Positions 23,267 to 35,479 of a stretch of DNA of 64,000 nt are shown here, one piece after another. The DNA is taken from NCBI GenBank assembly GCA_026545765.1, contig CM048841.1, positions 102,911,542 through 102,975,541 of the forward strand, read 5' to 3'. Source of the DNA: Plantago major (taxonomy: Eukaryota; Streptophyta; Magnoliopsida; Lamiales; Plantaginaceae). Both the position numbers and the translations under genes were made by a program. The notes under the pieces are model-generated. The model was not told where the DNA came from. It saw nothing but the letters and a program-made list of their open reading frames with translations, and ran no database searches. Numbering within the stretch: position 1 is the stretch's first letter; each line of letters opens with the position of its first letter.

Positions 23267-23873
23267 TAGGGGTGATGATAAAATCCGAAATTCGAAAATT
23301 CGATCTAAAAATTCGAAAATTCGATCCGATGTATTCGGATCGGATTGCGAATTATGATATTTTAGATCCGAATATTTTCGGATTAATCCGATCTGAACCG
23401 TCGGATTTTCGGATGAATCCGAAAGTCCGAATTAATTAAAATATATATATGTTTTTTTTCCCCTTATTTAGCCAAACAAAATACAAAATACTTAGGATGC
23501 TGAGAAGTTGAATTTTGGCTGTTGGAAATATGCACTTTCTATTTTTACTTCAAAGAATGTAATTGACTAGTCGTTATTCTAGAACATGAACACCAAACTT
23601 TTCGTATTTGTTGTTTTGGATTTGAAGTAAACTTGTGAACTTTATTTTGTTTATTTTGAATGTGGAACTACTGAACTAGTATTTAATTTGGCTACGAAAT
23701 GCTATTTCAGTTTTTTTTTTTTTAATTAAAGTTCGGATTATTCGGATTAAATCCGATCCAATTCGAAACTTTTTTCGGATTAATCCGAAATCCAGTTCGA
23801 TCGTTTGGATCGGATTTCGGATTGAGCCTTTAGTGGTCCGAAACTTCGGATTAATCCGAACGTACACCTCTTA
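23267..23873. mobile_element. hAT-like non-autonomous element
   Basis: 607 bp starting TAGGGGTGATG and ending ACACCTCTTA, flanked by ATAAATAT (left) and ATCAATAT (right), an 8-bp target duplication with one mismatch. Sub-terminal regions hold many TTCGGAT/ATCCGAA copies in both orientations (23284-23430 and 23732-23862), the usual sub-terminal repeat pattern of hAT elements. No transposase frame; the 63-codon frame at 23676-23867 is built from the repeats. Confidence 0.75.
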
Positions 23874-26800
23874 ATCAATATCCTTTCTATAATTGGATGT
23901 TAGTGATGTGCTTACATATGCAAAATTTATAAGTAATTGGAATGGATTGTGGAAAATATCCAAGTCAAGACCAAAATTATACATTTCATGTTTTGATTAA
24001 ATCAAAATTAGGAGGAATAAAAAAGAAAGACTATAATAGAAGAGACAACTAAGTCCGTCGAGGAATAAATCAATTGAATCCAACAACCAATCTATTATTT
24101 TACCTAACTAATTTCTAACTTTTAAAAGTCAAATTAACCTCCCTTCGGTGGCGTTCCAAAAGCGCGGCGACGGGGGTTTGGGAATGGGAGGGAGGGCGAG
24201 AAAAAGAGAGAAAAATGTAAATCAGCGCGGCAAATATGTTATAGAAACTTTTAAGCCACGCTTGTTTAAGGCAAATGGTGATGTGTAAATAAAGATTGTA
24301 GTAATTAGTGCATCTTTGATACTAATGTGAGGGATTGGACTAATTAGTAAACCTTTGAAAATTTACAAACATAAATTGCATAAATGAACAAATATTTGCC
24401 ATTTTGTTTCCTATTCGCCATGGTCCGCGTGCATTCTCTTCAAACTTTTTACTCCACTCCATTGTATTAGAACTTACAACCAATTTGTCAAAACCGGTTA
24501 AACATATCCATACTATATCCTAATCAAATCCTTCAAAATAGTTATTACTATGAAAAGTGGTGGTTATAATTTATTTCCAATGACGCTGGAACCCGCAGCC
24601 GCTACACTTCGTGTGCACAATGGATAAACTCCACAGACTCACGTAATAGTCTGTAAACCACATAAGTAAAGTTAAAAATCGCAAGAAGTTGCGACAGCTC
24701 AGATTCAGAAGACATAAATCACAAAAATTGAATTATCGTGGGATTTGAATTTGTGATCAAGAGGATATTCTTCTCCCTCTGCGGGTAAAAAAAAATTATT
24801 CTTTCCTTTCTCATGTTCTAGTGGCAACAATTGCTTTAATTTATAAATAGGAGTAAAAGTAACGGAATGTGACTAATGAGCATTTGGAAACACTTAAAAA
24901 CCTCTCTAGGACTCATTTGTTATGAGTTAACTCCATATTATAAGAGATTCTTGGCGTCTCAAGTATAAAGTTAAGATTTACACGATCGAGTGGAGAGTTT
25001 TTGTTCTTGAATTTGTAAACTTAATTCGATACGAGGAAATTACAAATGAATTCCCAATTTTACTTTTAGGTTAATAGAAGTTGACCATATTAGGAATGAG
25101 TCAAGAATGAGAGAGACATGAGTAAACATTTGGACTAGACGTGAAGATTCCATGTATAATAAAATGTTCCCACTTCCCATCAGGTCTGGTGGCTACTATA
25201 TAGCGCGTGTACTTGGTGTAACATGCAATCGATCTTATTCTGGCATGTACATGATATGTACTTATCATGTAGTCTGGCCAAAGGCCCTTGACCTGAATTC
25301 AATTCCATTAAAATGAGTCAAGTAACTAGTGAGATTCAATGTTCATGTACATGTATGTCATCGTCTTACTCCAACTTAACCGGTACTTAGCTATCAGGGG
25401 TAGGGGTGGGGCGTGCATGAAGTTCCGTCCATGGTAGAAAATTTAAATTTAAATTTCATAGTAGTATTCTTATATGCTATTTAGAAATGGGCTAATGGTA
25501 GAATATTTTGATGAAAAAAATCACTTTTCCAAATTCAAGTCTGGTATGCATTACCTTACTCATCGTCATGTTATTATTTAAACTATGATTATTTTTACTT
25601 TGTATTTTTTGGACTTCTTAATTTTCTTAGTAATAAGATTTTCTTTATATTAGTATTATTTTGCAGAGCCAATTATAGTATGCTGTGCCTTTTTTATATT
25701 GCTTATTCATTTTAGATTTTTTTTTCGGGGCTCAATCTTACAAGTTCGCATAGGGCCCTGAAATATGTAAGACGGCCATATTGGCTAGCGAGGTTATTAA
25801 GTTGGATCGTTATCACTTTAAAATGCACATTATTAATTAAAATGGTGAAATTTATCCAAATTATATATAGTTTGCAAGATCGATCCTCACAAGTGATGTG
25901 AAACATTTAACGGAGCTTCACTATTCGACTCCGATCCAATTAATATCATTATAGCATGTTTGGATAACAGAAAAACAATTAAAATCGGAGTAAAAACAAC
26001 TGAACTTATATATGAGAAGCTAGACACATTCTTAATTACAGGCTATTATGAGATTTTTGGGGTGATTTTCAAACAAAATCTAGCTAACTACAACTCCAAT
26101 TATTAGGTGCATTACTGCATGAACAATTGGACATCATATCAGGTGCGTAACTTCATTGATAATTACAACAATATAGTGTGTGTGTATATATATATATGTA
26201 TACACATATATATATATATATATTTATTGTTGATAAATTATAATGATATGTCCCTGATTAAGTAGTCGTCTTAATTAATTTATTATTGGAAGTGTCTATG
26301 CTTTTCGTACAGACCGTTTTCCTTCCTTTGACTCTGATGAACTCGATTCATCATGATATATGATTTCAAGAGGATTGTTGATATATTCTGCAGAGTAGAA
26401 ATTTATTTTGTGACATGATGGCTGCTTTGACTTAATGCGACCAATTAAGAAATACTTATATCGTACGTGCACTATCTGTGAGTAGTCGATGAGATGAACC
26501 AATTAATATGGTGTTTGGAGGTCTAATTTAATTTCATTTATCATTATTAATTTGTTTAGTAAACTCATCGATCATGATCTCCAGGTAATGCTGTTTCCAG
26601 GTTGCAGCACTTAACTTGTAGTGCTTTAATTCCTTTTCTATTTTAAATAAAAATGTAGTTCTTCGTACTAGAATATATGACAGTAAAACTCAAGTGTAGT
26701 ATCAGAATTTCAGGCAGATTTAGTTACTTCATATTATTATCGCCACTGACCAAGTCTTATATAATTTCTTTTACCGTTTAAAGAAAAAGAAAGAAGAAAA

Positions 26801-27402
26801 AAAGAATTGCCATGACTTACATCTTTACATTACATTTGGTCTTTAAGGGTTCTATGTCGTTAAATATTATCTTTGTCAACACATTAAAAGTCTGGGGAGG
26901 TAGTGCAGTATGTTGTAGGGTAGAAATCGATTTAGATGTGAAATTCAAGTGTACATCGACAAAGTTTAGTGACTGACCAAATATCAAGCATAAAAAAAAC
27001 ATAATTAGTTAGATTCTTTCATGATCTATTTCAAGCTTGTGGTCAAAATCATATAGTTTGATGATTTTATGGGTATTTTCTTGATCCTTCTTATACTAAC
27101 ATTTAGATGCCTTGAATTTATTATAGTTAGCATAAACTTGGTTCATTACCACTGCATACTAATTTCATGTCATACAAGTAATGAAAACTTCATTTTTTAT
27201 TCTACCATAATTGTTATGAAGCCTATGATTCATGCTTGTTCTTTTCTTTTTTCATCCTTTGGGTGGAACTTAATTTCAAGTAAATACAGAAAATACATTG
27301 TCCATATATGCCTATTCATACGATCATACAAAACACAATTTTGTAGTAATGGTATTTTCTCTTGAACTGCAATTTTACGAGCAATTGGTAATCGAACTAA
27401 AT
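23874..27402. other. 3.5-kb gene-free, AT-rich region
   Basis: No credible gene on either strand; open frames up to about 100 codons lack domains. A small GC-richer patch (24130-24200) and a TA/TG microsatellite (26178-26224) stand out. No element ends with target duplications were recognised. Confidence 0.45.
26178..26224. repeat. (TG)n/(TA)n microsatellite
   Basis: GTGTGTGTATATATATATAT followed by GTATACACA and a further (TA)n run. Confidence 0.85.
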
Positions 27403-28436
27403 GGAATTGAATCGAATCGAATCGAATTGAAGAAATTATTTTTGTAATAATAATAACAATAATATGATGGTATATATAATCACAATTAAAAAAATATATT
27501 ATTTTTGTCATCTTTCTCACACTCTTCATACTCTTTTTCTGTCACTTTACCTTTTTATTTATTATTGTATAACAAACTTTAAAACCAACCGCGTGGAAAA
27601 CAATATGAGAATGATAACTCGATTAAAACTGAATTTTAATCGTCGTACAAACTGTCTTTATCTAGTTTTTTTTTAATCGGTGAAATTTATTACAACTTGA
27701 AAACATTTACAAGAGCATGGACAATGTTCGGCAAATAAAATAATTAAAAGTTTAACCAAAATCACTAGTCCATAAACCATGCACAAGTTCGTGCCAACAA
27801 CTTTACATCAACACTATTTCTTGTCCAGAACCTCCAGCCTTGTTCCATTTTCGAAACTGCTTCTTCAACTTCCATGTCCCAATACTCATATTTCAACTTT
27901 TATGAAAAGAAATTAAGTATATTTGATTAACGTAACTTTGTTTTATACTTTTTTTTTTTTTTTTGTAATTTGCAAGTAATTTACGATTTAAGTTTGGAAA
28001 AAAAATCTCCTTAAAAAGTCAATAATGGACCATAAGTATATTTGATTAAAAATCTCCTTTGTTTTATACTTTTTTTTTTTTTTGTAATTTGCAAGTAATT
28101 AAACATCAAATATACTTCCGGTCCATTATTAACTTTCTAAGGAGATTTTTTTTTCCCGAACTTAAATCGTAAAATACTTGCAAATTACAAAAAAAAAAAA
28201 AAGGTATAAAACAAAGTTACGTTAATCAAATATACTTAATTTCTTTTCATATTTGGAACAAAGTTTGTTACAAGAAAAATGAAAAGGAAAGAATGTTGAT
28301 GTAAAAGTTGTTGGCGAAAGTTGCGAAATGACAAAAATAATATGTTTTTTTAATTGTGATTATATATACCATCATATAATTGTTATTATTATTACAAAAT
28401 AATTAGTTCAGTTCAGTTTCAATTCATTTCAATTCA
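27403..28436. mobile_element. 1-kb foldback (inverted-repeat) element
   Basis: The outer arms 27403-27511 and 28331-28436 are complementary: GTAATAATAATAACAATAAT and ATGATGGTATATATAATCAC on the left have their complements on the right. The middle parts match again (CCAACAACTTTACATCAACA at about 27795 against its complement at about 28300). The inner arms 27901-28050 and 28105-28250 include GAAATTAAGTATATTTGATT and its complement around a T/A tract. Interruptions between arm blocks indicate later indels. No coding region. It lies about 300 bp downstream of the NAC gene 3' end. Confidence 0.65.
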
Positions 28437-28733
28437 GAAAATTTATATTTTTTTTGTAAACAAATCTAATTATCATATAAGCTATATCAGATAGTTAAGT
28501 TATACTATTATTTTGCTAAACAAATCTTTAAACCAAACCTGTTGTTCCTAATCACCGAGACAAATCCATTGCATTTTATATATCATCAATCAAACATATA
28601 TAGAACATTTCAGTCTTATTAATCACATGTTTCACATAATTATGAAAAAAGAATTAGCCCAACAAAATATTGAAGTACACCCTATATATCTGACGGATAT
28701 ACACTTTTTATTATAATAATCACAGATGCTAAA

Positions 28734-30142
28734 TTACTGATCATGTGTGAACATATTCATTTCATCCCAATCCATAAGATCTTCCAAATTGTTGAAAAAC
28801 CCTAATCCTGCATTGGTATTGTTTTCCATTGATCTATTGAACTGATCATTACCACCATTATTTTGCTGGAATATTCCATCTAACAAGACTGATGAATTTC
28901 CATCAAATGCATAGTTTGTTGTTGCATCTACATCTTCTTGATCAGTGTCACCATCGATATCATCGTTTTCTTCAACAGTGTTCATCTCCCCGGATGAAAC
29001 CGGCTCTGATACATGATGAGTAGGGCGTCGGTCAAATGCTCGAACGGTACCCGATCCGATGTAGATTCTGCATAGGCTTAGTTCATGCCTCAACTGCAAA
29101 TTATCCAAGAATATTTTGAAACAACATTAGTAATCCAAAACACAGGATATAACATTAGGGTAGGGAAACATTAATGTTTCCTAAAACCAAACAACAAATA
29201 AAATTTCTACTGTAGCAGTCGAAACTTGGAACCCCATATGAAGCCCAGTTTTTCTTAGAACATGAAATCAAACTTGTTTGAAAAAGAAAAAAAAAATTCA
29301 ATTCATTAGGTTCAAAAGAGAAATTAAATAGAAAAGTACATGCAATAACTAAAATTTGCAAAGATTCTTTAAAAAAGTAAGGAAAAATTATTGTGATTAA
29401 TTGAGATCTTGCAATTTGAAATCTTAAAGTTTTTATGATAACATATGTTGTAAATAATACCACATATGAAATTTGAATAGATTTTTACACCAATATGAAA
29501 TTTTCAGTGTAACCTAAATTAAGATTGAATAACATATGTGGTATTTATTTTTACCTTGGGAGCAGAATTAGGGAAATCTTGTTGAATGGCTCTATACTCA
29601 TTCATCTTCCATTTAGTTTTTGTTCCATTAGGAGCTTTCCCTCTATAAAACACCATGCTTTTCTTCAACCCTATGACCTTATTCTCCGCCGAGAACACAT
29701 GGCTTGGCGACCCTGTGGCTTTCCAGTAGCCGGAGCATGTTGTCCGACTAGGTCTCCCTCCTCGTACTTCTCTTTCCGTCCTAGGCACGAAGAAGAACCA
29801 TTGCTCCTTGTCTCCTTGGCATAACTCCCCACAATGTTCTACATTTGGCATATATAGTTTAAACACTTAGAACACTTCCATCAAGACCATTAGTTCCTTA
29901 AACATATATAGGCGAAACTATATCTATAATATCTTATGTAATCTTTAATTTCCGCGTCATGAATGATAATATACAGTGTTGCATGTACCTGGAAGTTGCC
30001 ATGGCTCGAGTTGATAGATGTCGAAGATAGGGATAACGCGGTCGATGATGGTCCTCTTTCGGGCGAGCTTGTTGGGGAGGTAGAAGGACATGAGCTCATC
30101 TTCAGTCGGGAAGAATCGAAACCCCGGTGCCATTTGTTCCAT
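28734..30142 (-). CDS. NAC transcription factor, NAC090-like
   Basis: Nuclear DNA-binding transcription factor; NAC090 relatives are linked to senescence and salicylate signalling in Arabidopsis. Three exons, 29989-30142, 29555-29838 and 28734-29093, join to 265 aa. NAC subdomains in order: [17 protein letters not shown] (7-22); [17 protein letters not shown] (36-51); [53 protein letters not shown] then WKMNEY. The [10 protein letters not shown] form and LSLCRIYI...RAFDRRP after the domain are typical of the NAC090/NAC061 group; most NACs have TNWIMHEY. The C-terminal activation region is acidic and Asn-rich ([14 protein letters not shown]) and ends in [11 protein letters not shown]. The start at 30142 is the first ATG before the NAC domain. 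Confidence 0.92.
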
Positions 30143-31600
30143 GTTGTAGTAGTATAAGATATGCTTGAATTGAATCCTTAATTTGTTGATGAATGTTACA
30201 CAAAATATATTATTAGTAAAATTATTAGATAAATAATTGATAGATAAATGTATTGCATATGATATGATAACTACTAGTGGAGTCTAGGCTATTAATAGAG
30301 GAGAGTTTCCGAGTGATTGGAGAAAATAAGGGTAAGAGAGGACATGTTGGAAATTTCCACGCGGTTGGCAAGAAACTAGGAAAATATGGAGGGAGATTCT
30401 TTACTTTTATACTTTTGTTGTTTCTATTTAAATGAAATTCGTATTTATTCTTCATCACGACGAAGTACATAGAGCATAAAAAATGCTTCACCGAAAGGTG
30501 ATTTCAACGGTCCAACCACAAACAATTTTCACTAACACAACAAAACAACCTTCCCACACTCATCCTAATTAACCCTAAGATGTGGAGGCAAGTTTTAAAT
30601 TGGAGACTAGACGAAGAGAAAATGACTACTCCATAGTCTAATATGTTAATACATTCTTGTTTTTTTTTTAGGAAAGGTTCCACTATAAATTACTTAATTG
30701 GTTAGTTATTAATTAAGTGTTTTTGGCTTTTCTGTTGACATATTGGACCATCAGATCATCTCTTTAGCCAACACATATCGCTTTCTTGACCTCTTCAAGT
30801 CAATTAATTCTATCTATTACCAGTATATGTTCGTATAATTGTTAGCAAGTTGCGATTATATACCAACCAATACAATTGTAGTTTCGAATTTATTGTATAT
30901 AGAACAATCAGCTTCAGTATTTTAGTACCAATAGCTAGTACGTAATAATTTTCTTTCTCAATCAAGGAATAAAAAAAGAGACAAAGATAAAATAGCAACT
31001 CACTAATATGATTAACTAACGCATGCTGAACACAATGTGTGTAATTCCATTATATTTGAAGTTTTATTTGTTTATGAGTTTTCAATTTATAAACATGGAG
31101 CTGTAACAGTGAGAGAATAGTAGTTGTTTATATATTGAAAAATATGATTGTAAAGAGCAATGATATTAATAATTGTAAAGGGTGAGGATCTTACTTAGGA
31201 GAGACGGAGAGACACAAAGGAATTACACTATAATAGAAATATGGTGAATTTTGCGGGTCGACTCAGCGGGCCGGGTCGACTGCTATTAGCTGCCGTCCAT
31301 GGACGGCCATGGATGGAGTGGATGGAGCTTATCCATGGAAGTCCTAAAATTGAAAAAAAAAAAAAAGTTTTGATTCAAATTTGTTTGGTGGGTGTGTTTG
31401 ATTACTTGTTAATTGATCCGTTTACAATGTTTACTATAGTGTTAGAGCTTCTATTGAAATTGATTTATGATTGAAATTGGATTATTATTAATAAAAAAAA
31501 AAAGCCTAGATCAATTTTGGGGTCAATTTTGTTAATAGTAAAAGTACAAATTATGTAATTGGAGAATTTAAGAAAAAGTAGAAGTAAATTTACAATTTTA
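30143..31600. other. NAC upstream region and gene-free stretch
   Basis: Begins with the minus-strand NAC promoter. A GC-rich patch at 31250-31340 (GGGTCGACTCAGCGGGCC, CCATGGACGGCCATGG) opens a 77-codon frame with no recognisable domain. Otherwise AT-rich and featureless to me. Confidence 0.4.
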
Positions 31601-31973
31601 GAGAGTTATAAAATGGTTAGGTTTATCTGAAAACATGCTAAGGTTTTATTGAGTGATGGTTAAGGTTATGTGATAAATGGTTAATTATTAATGGTTATGG
31701 TTTATTCGATAACTTATTAAGGTTATTGTGTATTCTTGTAAAGGATTTTATATTTTCAATGTTATTCAAGTTGTAAAGTTTATATGAGAAATGTCTAAAG
31801 TATTAATAGTAATGATTAAGGTTTATGTGATAAATGGTTAAGGTTCTAATTAGTAATGGTTAAGGTTTATGGGATAAATGGTCGTAGTTCTAATTATTAA
31901 TGTTTAAGTTCTTTAATTATAAAATGTAAAGGTTTACGTGATAAATGATTAATGTTTAATTTTGTAATGGTTA

Positions 31974-32758
31974 TGTAACAACCCGGACCACTAATGGGCG
32001 GTTATTATAAATTTCTAGGTGATATCTTGTACCATGCATCAACAACACATGTCCTTTCCCGCACACTTTATAGTTTGTCCTCACTCGTGCACGAACCGGG
32101 AGACTTCCCAATTGGTCACCCATCCTAAAATTGCTCTAGAGCAAACACGCTTAACTCTGGAGTTCTTATGGATGGATTCCCGAAAAGAAAGATGCACCTT
32201 GTTCGTATGAGTAGCGTTCCCAATCCCTTTAAGTTGTTTGGACTTGACTTGAAACTTTAGGGCGTTACATTCACCCCCTCTTGAATTGTGCGACGTCCCC
32301 GCCGCACCATGGTCCGGCCAACCGTCCACCCCTTGTGGGCTTTGGGTTGGCACGGCTCTGATACCATTTGTAACGACCCGGACCACTAATGGGCCGGCGC
32401 GGTTACTCATGGGCAGCTCTCCGGGTGATATGCTGGCCCCACTGTACCAACACATGTCCTTTCCCGCGCACTTTGTCCTTACTCATGCACGAACCGGGAG
32501 ACTTCCCAGTTGATCACCCATCCTAAGACCCACTGTACCAACACATGTCCTTTCCCGCGCACTTTGTCCTTACTCGTGCACAAACCGGGAGACTTCCCAG
32601 TTGGTCACCCATCCTAAGCTTGCTCTAGAGCAAGCACACTTAACTCTGGAGTTCTTGTGGATGGATCCCCGAAAAGAAAGGTGCACCTTGCTCGTATGAG
32701 TAGCGTTCTCAATCCCTTTAAGTTGTTTGGACTTGACTTGAAACTTTGGGGCGTTACA
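31974..32758 (-). mobile_element. Cassandra-type TRIM retrotransposon with 5S-rRNA-like LTRs
   Basis: Element on the minus strand. LTRs are 31974-32269 and 32369-32758; each reads TGTAACGCCCC-like at its 5' end and ends in ...GGTCCGGGTnGTTACA on the minus strand. The ~100-bp interior starts beside the 5' LTR (right side) with TGGTATCAGAGCC, the primer-binding site for initiator tRNA-Met. Beside the 3' LTR it ends with the purine tract AAGAGGGGGTGAA. Both LTRs contain a 5S-rRNA-like block on the minus strand (GAACTCCAGAGTTAAG, GGATGGGTGACC, GGGAAGTC), the hallmark of Cassandra. The right LTR is longer through an internal duplication of about 90 bp. Flanks GGTTA and TGTTA agree at 4 of 5 positions. 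No protein is encoded, as expected for TRIMs. Confidence 0.85.
32441..32620. repeat. tandem duplication inside the right Cassandra LTR
   Basis: The segment CACTGTACCAACACATGTCC through CCCAGTTG(A/G)TCACCCATCCTAAG occurs twice in a row (about 32440-32527 and 32530-32617). It duplicates part of the 5S-like block, including the ATGGGTGACC-equivalent internal region. Confidence 0.75.
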
Positions 32759-33366
32759 TGTTAAGGTTTATTTAATCAGCTGTTAAGGAGTAATTGAATT
32801 ATTCTGAAATCCACTTACACGTAATATACAAATTCAGGTTATTATACAGAAAGATAAATATTTAGATGTAATCTTGTAAAGGTTTCGTCATTACATATAA
32901 ACTTTAACAGGAACACACAATAACCTAAAACATTCTAAACATTACCTTAACCATTTTTCAAAAGAACCTTAACCTATAACTTAACTAGATTTACAGTGAA
33001 AAATATATTATGCCTTAATACGGGCTTAGCTAGGGTTTAGGATGTGGTATAGGGCAGTACGGTTTATCTGGGTTATTGAAGCATTCTAAAACCCAAGGAG
33101 AAAATGGTGGACCCTAACACCCCCCTGACACATGAAACACAAATTCAGGTTATTATACATAAATGTTAAGGTTTAAGTATAACCTTGTAAAGGTTCTATC
33201 ATTACATATAAACCTTAACGCCAACATACAATAACCTAAAACATACTAAACATAAACATTAACAATTTAATTTGTAAAAGAAACTTAACAATTTTTCTAA
33301 AACCCTATAGAGGGAATGGTAAACCCTAAAAACCCAGACACATGAAAACACCCTCAGAGTTTTACG

Positions 33367-33445
33367 CCCTTAATTAGGGTTTAGGGTTGAGAATGGGTAC
33401 AGGGCTGCCCTGTACCCATCCTCAACCCTAAGCCCTAATTAAGGG
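33367..33445. repeat. 79-bp near-perfect palindrome
   Basis: Arms 33367-33405 and 33407-33445 around a single central T. Thirty-seven of 39 positions pair. The arms contain telomere-like AGGGTTTAGGGTT on the left and AACCCTAAGCCCT on the right. It is embedded in the degenerate repeat field. Confidence 0.85.
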
Positions 33446-33830
33446 TTTGTCGGGGATACTGAAGCATTCTAAAATTGTATAGAGGAAATGGTGAACCTTA
33501 AAAACCCCCGACACATGAAACGCAAATTCAGGTTATTATACAGAAAGTTAAAGGTCTAAGTGTAGCATTGTAAATGTTATATTATTATACATAAACCTTA
33601 GCAGGAATACACAATAACATAAAACATTAATTATAAACATAAACCTTAACCATTTTTCAAAATATCCTTAACCATTTTACAAATGGCTAAGGTTTAAATG
33701 AGTAGTATTTGAGGTTTAATTTAGGATATAAATGATTATGTTTTAAACGAGTAGTGTTTAATTGGTTTATGTACGAAATGGTTGAGGTTTTAGTAAGTAG
33801 TGATTAAGGAAACAAATAAGCAACACAAAT

Positions 33831-34839
33831 ATAGTACAAAAATATAAAGTTAAAATTCAATAGAAATCAATTCATATATATTGCTCGTCAAATACCAATA
33901 GCAATTACATCTATGAGAACATAATAAAGCAATTACATTAGTACACTTCTTTTGACGAGCTTGCAATTACATCTATTCTACTCAACATCTCATCATAGTG
34001 TCTTCTATCTCTTCAGTATCTCAACATAGCCAATAAGTGATGAAGGTAGTAATCAAGTCTCTCTGCTATGTCTTTGATGATGCCGACTCTTGCATTTCAA
34101 TCCAACAAAATTCCTCCAAGTCCTCTATTATCTACTTTACAAGTATTATTACAACAACATCATCAATATAAACTGGAATTCAACGACAACACCTTAGATG
34201 AATGTGTTATAAATTGGATTAAGATATGAGCAAAACTGAAGTTAAACAAATAATCAGTTAAGGAAAAAGCAATGTGAAACAAACTACTAATAAGCTAATT
34301 AAGCACATTCCAATTCTGAACAATTCAAATACCAAAACACGAAAGTAACAACTAGGATAATAGTAACATGACAAGCAAGAATACGTGAGCTTAATGACAA
34401 GCAAAGCTAAAGTAGAATTTAGCAATCAAAATACACATCTCGACCACATCTCAACACATAATCGAACACCAAAATAGAAGGTAAAACACGCATATCTTAT
34501 AAATACAACACTATTACAAAGATGATAAGAGATCATCCAACCAATTGCAAGAAACAAATTGAGCAGGTACTTAAGAATATGGGTGAAGTACTTAAGCAAG
34601 TGTGGTGTTAATGAGATCTGTTGTTAAAACAACAATCATGTTGTCAAGCAAGTTCATGAGATCTATGCAAAATATTTCCAAGCACCTTCCCCCCTGCCCA
34701 TGTAACTTAGCAAGTTGCAGCATTACCATTTGATGCAGAGATTGAAATCAAATGCATTGCAGACAATTCAATAGCATATTCTAAAAAAAATAGCAGATTC
34801 AAAAACAAATAAGAAACAATCTTAATTGTGTATGTACTA
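33831..34839. other. gene-free, A-rich stretch
   Basis: No open frame of note and no recognisable element ends. ACATCTAT and CAATTACAT-type short repeats occur around 33900-33980. Confidence 0.4.
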
Positions 34840-35156
34840 CTTCCTCCGTCCCATCACAAGCTTCCCATTTTGACATTTTTAGTCGTTCCATAAGAAGCTT
34901 CCCATTTTCATTTTTGGTAAAACTCCACTCAACTAATACCCACATAAAACACTCATATTTACAACTTTACCAACTCACTATCTCTACTTTATTCATTCTT
35001 TATTCTTTCTTCATTTAAATAATATTCAATTTTCCATTTTAACAACCCACTATCACTTTTTATTCATTCTTTATTATTTTTCTATTCAAGTCAAATACTT
35101 TACTTATTTTGTTGACCAATAAAGCAAACAGGGAGCTATTCTCGGGACGGAGGAAG
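34840..35156. mobile_element. Stowaway-like MITE
   Basis: 317 bp, starting CTTCCTCCGTCCCATC and ending GGGACGGAGGAAG, with TA on both sides. Inner inverted sub-repeat AGCTTCCCATTTT. A different family from the GGTCAACTGTC elements. Confidence 0.75.
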
Positions 35157-35479
35157 TAGAAAATATATGCAGTACAATTAAACATCAAGCTTAATGTACA
35201 ATCATCAATCTTTTATTTGTCTCTTTCTTGATTGATATTCGGCCATTTTAGTTTTGCAACCCTCACTCTCGATTCGGTACTTAGGTATTGAGACACACTA
35301 GACGACAAGGTGACTAAAATTTACATCTAGCTGGTACTTAATTTGAAGTCTTGTTATGATTCCTTAATCTCGTCTCACTTGTCTTGGTTTTTCTTATCTT
35401 CTCTGGTTCTGAATTTTGTAACCAATGGTTTTGGTTTAAGCTTGTTTTTGCTCTTGTTGGCGATAAGATCTATTTGTAG

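Larger units (their letters stand above)
31600..33830. repeat. degenerate GGTTAAGG / CCTTAACC repeat field
   Basis: Left side (31600-31970) has loose forward repeats of TTTATGTGATAAATGGTTAA. The right side has three related copies beginning CAAATTCAGGTTATTATACA at about 32832, 33140 and 33525, each continuing to CATAAACCTTA-like sequence and ACACAATAACCTAAAACAT. GGTTAAGG dominates on the left and CCTTAACC on the right, suggesting an old large inverted structure. A Cassandra-type TRIM (31974-32758) is inserted in it. Confidence 0.6.

Noticed and set aside
31241..31474. 77-codon frame in a GC-rich patch.
   Set aside because: No domain, runs into a poly-Lys A-tract; no gene context.
32081..32513. 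Open frames over the repeat at 32.0-32.8 kb.
   Set aside because: They lie within the Cassandra-type LTRs, which are non-coding.
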